A stretch of 64,000 nt of DNA, from NCBI GenBank assembly GCA_034423195.1, contig DAOUIZ010000035.1, positions 1-64,000 of the forward strand, read 5' to 3'. The position numbers and the translations under genes were made by a program. How positions within the stretch are numbered: the first letter of the stretch is position 1; every line of letters begins with the position of its first letter. This document shows positions 1-7,149 of this stretch, one piece after another. The notes below the pieces were generated by a model, which was given only the letters and a program-made list of their open reading frames with translations, did not search any database and was not told the origin of the DNA. The stretch comes from CATOSK01 sp034423195 (GTDB taxonomy: Bacteria > Chloroflexota > Dehalococcoidia > Lucifugimonadales > UBA3495).

Positions 1-570
1 TGGGCGGCGGACATCACCTACCTGCCCATGGCCCGGGGCTTCCTCTACCTGGTGGCGGTGATGGACTGGCACAGCCGGTACGTGCTGGCCTGGCGGCTGT
101 CCAACACCCTGGAAGCCGGCTTCTGCGCCGAGGCGCTGGAGGAGGCTCTGGGCCAGGGCCAGCCCAAGGTGTTCAATACCGACCAGGGCAGCCAGTTCAC
201 CAGCCTGGAGTTCACCCAAGTGCTGCAGGACCGGGGCGTGAGGATCAGCATGGACGGCAAGGGGCGGTACCAGGACAACATCTTCGTGGAGCGGCTGTGG
301 TGGACGGTGAAGTACGAGGAGGTGTACCTGAAAGCCTACGCCAGCGTCCTGGAGGCCCGGAAGGGGCTGGAAGACTACTTCCGGTTATGCAACGGGCTCA
401 GGCCCCATCAGGCCCTGGGCTACCGGACTCCGGCCGAGGTGTTCCATGGGGAGCAGGAAGCCGTAGCAGGGGACTCAAGTGCAAGGAGGTATTCACCGGA
501 AAAGGGGACCCAAGCACTGGCGGGAGAACCGGGATTCTCATTTAACTCGGCCTTGGTCCTGTCCAAATAA
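1..570 (+). CDS. IS3-family transposase OrfB, 3' part (DDE integrase)
   Basis: The frame is open from base 1, so the N-terminus is missing. What remains is the rve/DDE integrase core. Counting from the first complete codon, Asp4 (in DITYLP), Asp61 (in NTDQGSQFTS) and Glu97 (in NIFVERLWW) form the catalytic triad. The 35 residues between the second Asp and the Glu are the classic DD(35)E spacing of IS3 OrfB. The C-terminal RPHQALGYRTPAEV block is also typical. The last 40 or so residues after the family's usual end are low in recognisable motifs. The upstream helix-turn-helix OrfA would lie off the window. The core is intact, so activity cannot be excluded. Confidence 0.9.
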   Translation, partial: WAADITYLPMARGFLYLVAVMDWHSRYVLAWRLSNTLEAGFCAEALEEALGQGQPKVFNTDQGSQFTSLEFTQVLQDRGVRISMDGKGRYQDNIFVERLWWTVKYEEVYLKAYASVLEARKGLEDYFRLCNGLRPHQALGYRTPAEVFHGEQEAVAGDSSARRYSPEKGTQALAGEPGFSFNSALVLSK

Positions 571-579
571 TGGGTTCCA
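1..579 (+). mobile_element. IS3-family insertion sequence, right end only
   Basis: The window opens inside an IS3-family element; its left part lies outside. The transposase frame occupies nearly all of it. The probable right terminal inverted repeat is at about 553-579: read from the outside in, it begins TGGAACCCATTATTTGGACA. Its TG...CA terminus and pyrimidine/purine layout resemble IS3-family ends, but the left end cannot be seen, so the boundary is inferred. The element end lies inside the 3' end of the convergent membrane-protein gene. Confidence 0.6.
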
Positions 580-1111
580 CCTCAATGTAATCGAATAGGA
601 TGGAAAGAATGACACCTATGGCTAACAGCGCAAGACAACCGTAGGCGACTATGAACGTTAGCTTCTTTCTTGTTGTATTGGACTCTCGCCATAGTTGCCT
701 GATGGACACAATCATATCCCCATACATCACCACTAAGGGAAGGACGAACATCCCAAGCAGGGGACACATCACGATTAGAAAGACTAAGCTTGCATCGTCA
801 GAGAATACGCCTCCCTCAGTAAGAAGAGCCTTCCCGATGTTGTGCCGGCTATCTTCGGGCATCGTGGCCAAGGCAACTATTACCACAACCAAAGCCAACC
901 CGTACCCAAGCAGCACGTAAGACATCCTGTCAGCCAACGTCCGTAATCGCTCCGGAAGATTCCACCGTTGCCATTCGGTCGCCCTGCCACGTCCCCGTAG
1001 GCTTCTGACCCGCTGTACGCTGGTTCTAAAAACGCGTGGCAGGTATGGCACGACATAAGCCCCTATCAGAAAGACAAGGCCGGGTAGCCAATTGTCAATG
1101 AAGGTGTCCAT
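542..1111 (-). CDS. Hypothetical four-helix membrane protein
   Basis: The protein has 189 residues and no family I recognise. Hydrophobic stretches near residues 9-24, 64-85, 107-131 and 151-173 look like four transmembrane helices. A basic cytoplasmic-type loop (residues 28-60) lies between the first two. The last 12 residues (VEPIIWTGPRPS) are encoded by the inferred right end of the IS3 element, so the native C-terminus was probably lost when the element landed. Its start overlaps the end of the small upstream frame (1095-1310) by 17 bp, suggesting translational coupling if that frame is real. Function unknown. Confidence 0.6.
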   Translation of the reverse strand: MDTFIDNWLPGLVFLIGAYVVPYLPRVFRTSVQRVRSLRGRGRATEWQRWNLPERLRTLADRMSYVLLGYGLALVVVIVALATMPEDSRHNIGKALLTEGGVFSDDASLVFLIVMCPLLGMFVLPLVVMYGDMIVSIRQLWRESNTTRKKLTFIVAYGCLALLAIGVILSILFDYIEVEPIIWTGPRPS

Positions 1112-1310
1112 TTCTTCCTCTGTACCAACGCATCAGCCTTGTTCCCTCAACCTTGTCGTGGTCTATTCCCCACTGGCTGGCCTGCTGGCTGCGCCGTCGG
1201 TACTGGCGTGTCTCCTTATCCCACATCTGTTGGACTGAGGTCCGGGGACTTTCCAGTGGCGGGGATCGGTGTCCTTTGGGCCGGGGAGTCTGTGTAGATT
1301 CCCGACTCAT
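1095..1310 (-). CDS. Small hydrophilic hypothetical protein
   Basis: A 71-residue frame starting MSRESTQTP, rich in Arg, Gln and Ser with no membrane segment. The frame extends further upstream to 1643, but that part is cysteine/arginine-rich and does not look coding, so the internal ATG at 1310 was chosen. No good Shine-Dalgarno sequence precedes it. The only support is its 17-bp overlap with the downstream membrane-protein gene. It may be spurious. Confidence 0.3.
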   Translation of the reverse strand: MSRESTQTPRPKGHRSPPLESPRTSVQQMWDKETRQYRRRSQQASQWGIDHDKVEGTRLMRWYRGRNGHLH

Positions 1311-1782
1311 TATGTACCATTTTTCCCCAGAGGCAACTCCGTGCCGCCAACGGAAGAAATAACCGGCCAGCCGTGGGAAGCGCCTCTTAATTCGCAACGA
1401 ATCGATTGACTGGAATCCAGTGGCGAGAATGGCCGGAGCGGTCCTGCAATAGAGCCTTACAATCGAAACATAATGGAATCCGGCAGGCAAAGTCTCCAAG
1501 AACCCGGCTCGGAACTGAGGTGGACCCGGAAATTCGGCTCTTCCGCACTTTTGGTGATGATTCCGAAAAAGCCCGACATATAAGCGAAAATAGGGACCGA
1601 ACCGGTCGGTCACATGCCCGTAGCACCTTAATGCCGTTGCCACCCGCGCCTAATTTCGGTCGCCTTCATCAAACTTGCGGGAGAGCCGGAAATTCGGACA
1701 GGTGGCTAAGTGAGAATCACATTGAAAAGGTTTATCATTTCGGCGGATGCTGACTAGAGAGCCTAAAGGATGGGCAGGGGGC
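1311..1782. other. Intergenic stretch, no gene recognised
   Basis: About 470 bases between the divergent small gene and the 113-residue gene. It is less GC-rich than the neighbourhood. Open frames exist on both strands but none has convincing composition or a ribosome-binding site. No RNA gene or repeat was recognised. Confidence 0.5.
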
Positions 1783-2124
1783 ATGAACGAAATGCAACGG
1801 CAGGTGCCATTTGAAATCTTTTCCTTGGTTTCCTTGATCGGCCGTCCGGTTGAGCCGGAATGGAAAAGTAGCAGCCGTGGCTACGCTCTAAGGAAACCTG
1901 GCTCAAACTATTTTGGCTATGTGCGATTCAACCGATCAGGCAAGTTTAACGTTCAAGCCCATCAACCTTTTTCCGACCCCAAGCAGTTGTTCAAAGAAAT
2001 AAACGGAGGAAGGAAAGGCTGGTGCTATGTAGACCCCAACGATACCGAAGACATCGGTTACGCCATATCAGTGCTCGAATCCGCATGGGATGGTCGGCGA
2101 CATTCTAAGAGGAGCCCGGCCTGA
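1783..2124 (+). CDS. Hypothetical protein, 113 residues
   Basis: The start at 1783 is preferred over the in-frame ATG at 1747 because a purine-rich GGCAGGGGG lies just before it and the first 12 codons of the longer form look non-coding. The product is soluble, with alternating hydrophobic and charged segments (for example YFGYVRFNRSGKFNVQ and GWCYVDPNDTEDIGYAISVL) that suggest a small alpha/beta domain. I cannot assign a family. Its TGA overlaps a CTG codon that begins the broken secreted-protein gene (CTGA), as expected for two translationally coupled genes. Confidence 0.5.
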   Translation: MNEMQRQVPFEIFSLVSLIGRPVEPEWKSSSRGYALRKPGSNYFGYVRFNRSGKFNVQAHQPFSDPKQLFKEINGGRKGWCYVDPNDTEDIGYAISVLESAWDGRRHSKRSPA

Positions 2125-2283
2125 AACCTAATTCACTGAGGGGGATAATACGCTTTCGCTTGCTGCTGGCGGGTCTCTTGATATTGGCGGGTGCTCCTAC
2201 GGATGCACCCGCGCCGACACTGGAACCCGAAATCATCGGACTCGGTTCGAAGTTTCAACGTATTGACCCCAAGTTGTGGGGCA
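2121..2283 (+). pseudogene. 5' fragment of a secreted-protein gene split by IS110
   Basis: From CTG 2121 the frame reads (M)KPNSLRGIIRF, then the hydrophobic core RLLLAGLLILAGAP, then a Pro/Ala/Thr stretch and EIIGLGSKFQRIDPKL. That is a textbook signal peptide and the start of a mature secreted domain. GAGGAG lies 6 bases before the CTG, which overlaps the TGA of the upstream gene; an ATG here would give the usual ATGA overlap. The frame runs into the IS110 element and stops at 2292-2294. The matching 3' part lies at 3970-4236. The mature product resembles the N-terminus of secreted proteins of unknown or protease-accessory function; this is only an impression. Confidence 0.6.
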
Positions 2284-3714
2284 CTACCGACTAACCGTGA
2301 CTGCCGCGGCCAGCGGCCTCCTTTTGGGAGAGAGGAGGAGCCTCTGCTCATGCTCACCGGCCAGAGGAACTAGCTGGTAGCCTAACTGTGCCGCTCTCCG
2401 TTGCGCCGCCCGCAGTGCTCGTTGGCGATACTGGGTTTCGTAGTATTCGGCTCCGGCATCGGTGTACTCCTGTCCGTACTTCAGCGTGGCGTAGATGATT
2501 CTGGCCAGCTTATGGGCCGTTGCCGTGATCGCTTTGGGTGATCCCAAATGTGTCTTCTTGCGGCGCAGGAACGCTCCCAGGGCGCTGTCAGAACGGTGGA
2601 GCCCATTGGCGGCGAGGCGCAGGGCTTTGGCGGCCCGGTTCGCCGAGGGCTTGGTGCGGGAACTGATGACCCTCCCCCCAGTGACACGGTTGTTCGGACT
2701 CAATCCCAGCCATGACGCGAAATGACCGGAGGTAGGCCATCTGCTCATGTCCAGCCCGATCTCGCCAGTCACCTTCAGCGCCGTGTGAGAGTCCACCCCA
2801 TCGATCCGGGTGAGGTCGACACCGGTCATCCGTAACAGGTGTCCCCGGACATCGAAATCCGGTTCGTTCTTTTGCTTTTTCTTTCGGTTGGACTTCTCCT
2901 CAGGAGGGCCGTCCTCACGACGGTCTTCGAACCTCTCCAACTGGGCCTCTATTTCCAGGTCGCATTCGGCTATCTTGCCCTGGTACACCCGGTACAGTTC
3001 CAGGGCTTGAGTCAGCTCGAAGATGTGCTCGTCCCGCCAGTGGCCCTGCAGTGAACTGGCTATGGCTGCCTCGTCCGATCTGATCCTTGGGTCGCGCAGT
3101 TGGGCCAGCTTTTGCTGGTCCCGTTCGCCGCCCACGATCGCTTCGATGATGGCCATGCCGGTCTTGCCGGTGACGTCTCTGATGACGTTCTGCAGCTTCA
3201 CGTTCATCTGCGTCATGTCCTTCTGCATGTGCTGGACGTGGTGGGCCGCGTACTCAACCAGCATAGCCCGTTGCCGCAGGTAACTGCGCAGGCGGCGTAT
3301 CTCAGCGTCAGGACGGAAGGCCGCTGACAACAGTCCGTAGGTGTGGAGTTGCTGCAGCCACTGGCAGTCCTGTACATCGCTCTTGCGTCCGGGCACGTTC
3401 TTGATCCGGCGGGGGTCCACCAGCATAACTTCGAATCCCCGGTCCTCCAGCACCCCGAACAGGGGTATCCAATAGACCCCGGTAGACTCCATGGCTACAG
3501 TATCGACCCCACAATCCGCCAACCAGTCGGCCAACCGGTATAGTTCTGCCGTGAAGGAGGCAAACTCGCGAACCGGGTGTTCCCACCGATCCTCCGGAAC
3601 TGCAACAAAGTGGCTGCTGGCGCCCACGTCGATACCAGCGGCGTTGAGATTTACCTGGGATAACCCGGCTGGAAGGGACTGGCGCCGGCTCCGAGCGTTC
3701 TTCGGTTTACTCAT
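2284..3714 (-). CDS. IS110-family DEDD transposase (recombinase)
   Basis: The product has 476 residues, somewhat long for the family. The start at 3714 (MSKPKNARS) is preferred to the longer frame because GGAAGG lies 4 bases upstream. The N-terminal RuvC-like domain shows the four acidic residues: Asp29 (AAGIDVG), Glu76 (AMESTGVYW), Asp113 and Asp116 (KSDVQDCQWL). The C-terminal Tnp20 (IS116/IS110/IS902) domain begins with LTRIDGVDSHTALKVTGEIG and contains the GLSPNNRVTGGRVISSRT block that carries the catalytic Ser of the family. A charged insertion (EKSNRKKKQKNEPD) separates the domains. Related enzymes use a structured RNA from the element's non-coding end to choose donor and target; here the only long non-coding flank is upstream (3715-3969). 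Confidence 0.9.
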   Translation of the reverse strand: MSKPKNARSRRQSLPAGLSQVNLNAAGIDVGASSHFVAVPEDRWEHPVREFASFTAELYRLADWLADCGVDTVAMESTGVYWIPLFGVLEDRGFEVMLVDPRRIKNVPGRKSDVQDCQWLQQLHTYGLLSAAFRPDAEIRRLRSYLRQRAMLVEYAAHHVQHMQKDMTQMNVKLQNVIRDVTGKTGMAIIEAIVGGERDQQKLAQLRDPRIRSDEAAIASSLQGHWRDEHIFELTQALELYRVYQGKIAECDLEIEAQLERFEDRREDGPPEEKSNRKKKQKNEPDFDVRGHLLRMTGVDLTRIDGVDSHTALKVTGEIGLDMSRWPTSGHFASWLGLSPNNRVTGGRVISSRTKPSANRAAKALRLAANGLHRSDSALGAFLRRKKTHLGSPKAITATAHKLARIIYATLKYGQEYTDAGAEYYETQYRQRALRAAQRRAAQLGYQLVPLAGEHEQRLLLSPKRRPLAAAVTVSR

Positions 3715-3969
3715 TATCCTTCCTGCCATGTCAGAGTAGGCGTGTCGCCGGAGGGAGTCCCCAACAGCACGCAATCTACCGAACGGGAGCACCCTCTCAG
3801 GGCGTCACCAATGATGCAGTCGCAGGACTCCCGGACCATGCTATGTGACGGGCAACCTGCACCAATGTTCGTTCGGCCTTTTGCCCGGACAGCACGCCTC
3901 AGAATGAGCATACTCCCCCAGACCACCATCCCAGTTAGTCCCCTCTGCACGGCTCGGACACGGGCATAG
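3715..3969 (-). ncRNA. Candidate IS110 non-coding (bridge RNA) region
   Basis: About 255 bases upstream of the transposase and inside the element, without a credible coding frame. IS110-group elements encode their bridge RNA in this position. A 7-bp stem is visible (CGGGCAA at 3849-3855 with TTGCCCG at 3881-3887). I could not derive a full fold or guide loops by eye, so this is positional inference. Confidence 0.3.
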
Positions 3970-4236
3970 AAATGCTATGTATCAACGTGCGGCGGAAAAG
4001 AAGTCCCGGAACGGGTCGCCATTCGGATTGGAGTCCATCCTGACATCGAGACCGACGTGACGCTGGACGATTGGTTGGAGCAGGGCGATTTCTGGGCGAC
4101 GGAAGATGCTTCGTGTTTTCCGACCCAGCATTTGGCGGCTTTGGCGCTACGGCCCGATACTCTTACCATCGAAGAGGCTTACGGCGCATCTGATACCAGC
4201 CTCGGCGGAGGGTTCGGAGAGCAAGACCGTCTGTGA
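3970..4236 (+). pseudogene. 3' fragment of the secreted-protein gene split by IS110
   Basis: The frame opens right after a TAG at 3967-3969 and runs 88 codons to TGA 4234-4236, with clear protein-like content: STCGGKEVPERVAIRIGVHP, then DIETDVTLDDWLEQGDFW, then CFPTQHLAALALRPDTLTIE, ending GGGFGEQDRL. It has no start codon of its own. The acidic, beta-rich composition fits the mature part of the secreted protein whose signal peptide is at 2121-2283. Joining the two parts would give about 145 residues. The exact join cannot be set without an uninterrupted relative. Confidence 0.6.
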
Positions 4237-4540
4237 CCCCCGCAACGAAGGGGCCTCACCGCCATCGGTTCGTTAGCCCCAGCCAAGAGTTTTTCACAAC
4301 CCTCGCTTCCGCCAAGGTTGGACGCTTGGATCGGGTTACGTTAGAATTGCTCGTACGTCTGGATGGTCCCTTAGAGCGACACCTCCCACCGGAAAGTTCG
4401 CAATACTGTACACTTAGGGGTACCACTCCTTCTTCTCTTGGCAACCATTTGCCTGTCCTGTCGGGGGACAGCCAATGTTCGTCGTCCTATCCGGCCGGAC
4501 TGTGGCTATGCGTGGTCTTAACAACCGCTAGTAGCCTATA
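4237..4540. other. Intergenic stretch before the CoA-transferase cluster
   Basis: Roughly 300 bases without a credible gene. A 140-codon frame crosses it but has mixed, non-protein-like composition and no ribosome-binding site. The base composition is more balanced than in the flanking genes. Confidence 0.5.
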
Positions 4541-4549
4541 TGTTACACT
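4541..4549 (+). promoter_or_regulatory. Extended -10 promoter candidate for the CoA-transferase operon
   Basis: TGTTACACT matches the TGN-TANNNT extended -10 pattern and lies about 70 bases before the first CoA-transferase start. No good -35 box is at 16-18 bases. Seen in sequence only. Confidence 0.35.
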
Positions 4550-4617
4550 CTGGCAGAGTCTGGTTGGGCGGAATTTGATGGGTTGGAATTCTTCAGCAGG
4601 TTGTTTCCGGTTGAGCC

Positions 4618-5856
4618 ATGCCCTACGGGTTGCTGCAAGGAATAACGGTCGTTGAGCTTGGGGGGGTCATCTCGGCTCCCTACTGCGGGAAGCTGCTGGC
4701 CGATATGGGAGCGGCGGTTACCAAGGTGGAGCCGCCGGTTACCGGGGACTCTTCCCGCGGCTACGGCCCCTTCCTGAACGACGACCCTCACCGGGAACGC
4801 AGCGGCCTCTTCCTCTACCTGAACGCCGGCAAGCGCGGCTTGACCCTGGACCTGGCCACTCCCACGGGCATGGGGGTCCTGGTGGATCTGGCCGCCCGGT
4901 CCGACGTGGTTGTACACAACCTGCACCCCGAAGAAATGGACCGGGTGGGGCTGGGCTACCAGGAGTTGAGCCGGGAAAATCCCGGCCTGGTCATGGCGTC
5001 CATTACTCCCTTCGGTCTGACCGGGCCTTACCGGAACTACAAGGCCTATGACATCAACCTGGCGGCGGCCGGGGGAATCTGCCAGGGTCTGGGGGAGGCG
5101 GGACGGCCTCCGTTGGCCTTCGGCACCCCCCAGGTGGGCTACTTTGCCGGGATGGCGGCGGCTTCGTCCATCGTCATGGCCCTCCTGGCACGGGAAACGG
5201 TTGCCTCCACAGGCACCTCCAATGGAAGCGCCGTGGTAGGGCAGCACATAGACATCGCCGAAGTGGAGACCATGTCCGGCGTCTACAACGGGCCGGAAGC
5301 CCTGATGGCGGTGTACGACTGGCGTCACACCCGCCGGACCGGCCACCACGCCCTCGACTTCCCCTACCCCAACTGCATCCTGCCGTGCAAGGACGGCTAC
5401 ATTTTCGTGGGATCGCCGGAGACTAGGCAGTGGCGGACGCTGCTGGAGCAGATGGGGAATCCCGAGTGGGCCACGGACCCGCGCTTCAGGAACCGCACCG
5501 TCATGAACAACGAGTATGCCGACGAAATCGACGGGTACATGGAAGCGTGGCTGATGGAGCACACCAAGGCTGAGCTCCTCGAAATGGCGATGGAGCATCG
5601 CATTCCCCTGGGCCCGGTGCGGGGATTCGACGAGGTGCGCCAGGACCCGGGCCTCTCCGGCTGGTTCGTGGAGATTTCCCGGGACGATACCGGTCCGGTG
5701 AGTTTTCCCGGGACGCCCTACGCTCTGGCGGATGCGCCATCCTGCGAGGGCGCTCCCGCGCCCATGCTGGGACAGCACAATGAGGAAGTCCTCGTCGCGG
5801 AGCTGGGTTTCACCCACGAGCAGTTGGTGGCGCTGTACCAGACGGGGATCATCTAG
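4618..5856 (+). CDS. CaiB/BaiF (class III) CoA-transferase 1
   Basis: The 412-residue product matches the length of family III CoA-transferases, which move CoA between carboxylic acids as interlocked dimers. The N-terminus has the family Rossmann signature (VVELGGVISAPYCGKLLADM, then GAAVTKVEPP). The middle has RSDVVVHNLHPEEMDRVGLG and ASITPFGLTGPYRNYKAYD, and the C-terminus GQHNEEVLVAELGF. By eye the position of the formyl-CoA transferase nucleophile Asp is a Glu here (GQHIDIAEVETM). It is the first gene of a run of four CoA-transferases and a hydratase. Substrate unknown. The start lacks a strong Shine-Dalgarno sequence, but no better one is in frame. Confidence 0.9.
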   Translation: MPYGLLQGITVVELGGVISAPYCGKLLADMGAAVTKVEPPVTGDSSRGYGPFLNDDPHRERSGLFLYLNAGKRGLTLDLATPTGMGVLVDLAARSDVVVHNLHPEEMDRVGLGYQELSRENPGLVMASITPFGLTGPYRNYKAYDINLAAAGGICQGLGEAGRPPLAFGTPQVGYFAGMAAASSIVMALLARETVASTGTSNGSAVVGQHIDIAEVETMSGVYNGPEALMAVYDWRHTRRTGHHALDFPYPNCILPCKDGYIFVGSPETRQWRTLLEQMGNPEWATDPRFRNRTVMNNEYADEIDGYMEAWLMEHTKAELLEMAMEHRIPLGPVRGFDEVRQDPGLSGWFVEISRDDTGPVSFPGTPYALADAPSCEGAPAPMLGQHNEEVLVAELGFTHEQLVALYQTGII

Positions 5857-5867
5857 GTGCGGAGCGG

Positions 5868-7127
5868 ATGAGCCGGGGCGCCGGAGGAAACGAGTCCGCA
5901 GCGGGGACGCCGGACACGACGGGGCCGCTGGCAGGATACCGGGTGCTGGACTTTGGCTGGGTCCTGGCTGGCGCCATCCCGGGAATGGTCTTGGCCGACA
6001 TGGGGGCCGAGGTCATCAAGGTCGAGACCCGGCAGCGGATGGACTACATGCGTCTGGGGCGTCCCATCATCGGGACCGAAATGGACCCGGAGCAGCATCC
6101 CATGTTCCACAACGTGAACCGGGGGAAGCTGGGCATCACGCTGAACACCAACCACCGGGAGGCGGTGGACCTGGCCCTCCGGCTGGCCGGCAGGTGCGAC
6201 GTCGTCCTTGAGAACTTTTCCCCGGGGGTGATGGACCGGCTGGGACTGGGGTACCAGCGGCTCAGGGCGGTGAAGGAAGACATCATAATGGTGGCCATCT
6301 CTTCCCACGGGCAGACCGGGCCCCTGCGGGACCTGCGGGCCTACGCCCCGTCCATTGGCGCCATGTCCGGTCTGGACAGCACACTGGGATACGAGGGGGA
6401 GAGGCCCCTGGGCTTGAAGCACGCCTACGCTGACATCACCGGGGCGCTCCATGCCGTCTATGCGGCGGTGGCCGCCCTGTACCAGCGCCGGCATACCGGA
6501 AAGGGCCAGTACGTGGATGTCTCCATGCTGCGGGCGACGGCGGCCACCATGGGCGCCGGCCTGATGGAGTTCGAGGCCACCGGACGGGCATTGGGTACCA
6601 GGGGCAACTACGATCCCACGATGGCCCCCTACGGCAACTATCCGTGCCTGGGAGAGGACCGTTGGGTCTCCATCGCGGTGGCAGACGACGCCGAGTGGGA
6701 CGGGCTGGTATCGGCGATGGGCCATCCCGATTGGGCCGCAGGGGAGCGGTTTGCCAGCCGGTTCCAGCGGCAGCGTCACCGGCGGGATCTGGATGAAAAG
6801 CTGTCCGGCTGGACGCGGGAAAGGGAGGCCTGGGCGATCACCGAGCTGCTCCAGTCCCACGGGGTAGCGGCCATGCCGGTGATGGACGCCAGGGACCGGC
6901 TGGAAGACCGGCACAACCGGCAGCGGGGCCTTTACCAAGAGATTGAGCATCCCGCGCTGGGCATGGAGCCGATATTCAACTTGATGTGGAAGATGGAAAA
7001 GACGCCCCCGTCCATCCGCCGTCACGCGCCGTTGCTGGGCGAGCATAACCGTCAGGTGTTCGGCGGGTTGCTGGGGCTGGATGACGCGGAAATCTCAAGG
7101 CTGGAAGCAGCCCAAATCCTCTATTAG
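5868..7127 (+). CDS. CaiB/BaiF (class III) CoA-transferase 2
   Basis: A 419-residue family III CoA-transferase beginning 11 bases after gene 1, so surely cotranscribed. It carries GYRVLDFGWVLAGAIPGMVL, MGAEVIKVETR, DVVLENFSPGVMDRLGLGYQ and the C-terminal LGEHNRQVFGGLLGL. The variable N-terminus is Gly/Thr-rich. At the place where formyl-CoA transferase has its nucleophilic Asp this protein reads VDVSMLRAT, that is Arg, so its mechanism may differ or it may act as the partner of another subunit. The residue assignment is by eye only. Confidence 0.9.
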   Translation: MSRGAGGNESAAGTPDTTGPLAGYRVLDFGWVLAGAIPGMVLADMGAEVIKVETRQRMDYMRLGRPIIGTEMDPEQHPMFHNVNRGKLGITLNTNHREAVDLALRLAGRCDVVLENFSPGVMDRLGLGYQRLRAVKEDIIMVAISSHGQTGPLRDLRAYAPSIGAMSGLDSTLGYEGERPLGLKHAYADITGALHAVYAAVAALYQRRHTGKGQYVDVSMLRATAATMGAGLMEFEATGRALGTRGNYDPTMAPYGNYPCLGEDRWVSIAVADDAEWDGLVSAMGHPDWAAGERFASRFQRQRHRRDLDEKLSGWTREREAWAITELLQSHGVAAMPVMDARDRLEDRHNRQRGLYQEIEHPALGMEPIFNLMWKMEKTPPSIRRHAPLLGEHNRQVFGGLLGLDDAEISRLEAAQILY

Positions 7128-7149
7128 TTCCGGCAGGGAGAAGGCATAA

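Larger units (their letters stand above)
2284..3969 (-). mobile_element. IS110-family insertion sequence
   Basis: A transposase gene of the IS110 family with a long non-coding flank (3715-3969) sits between two fragments of one secreted-protein gene. Boundaries are inferred: the left is at or just before the transposase stop codon, and the right is at about 3969, where a stop codon precedes the reopened host frame. No terminal inverted repeats or clear target duplication were seen, which is normal for this family. Confidence 0.7.

Noticed and set aside
1311..1643. N-terminal extension of the small minus-strand frame at 1095-1310
   Set aside because: The upstream part is Cys/Arg/Phe-rich without recognisable domains and the reading frame is probably open by chance.
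4233..4655. 140-codon + strand frame between the IS110 scar and the first CoA-transferase
   Set aside because: Composition is not protein-like, there is no ribosome-binding site, and it overlaps the start of a sure gene.
4543..5817. Long open frame on the minus strand antisense to CoA-transferase 1; similar long antisense frames at 5853-7046, 9679-10920 and 34080-36269
   Set aside because: High third-position GC opens antisense frames in such genes. Their translations are rich in His, Arg, Pro and Gly without family motifs, while the opposite strand has clear enzymes.
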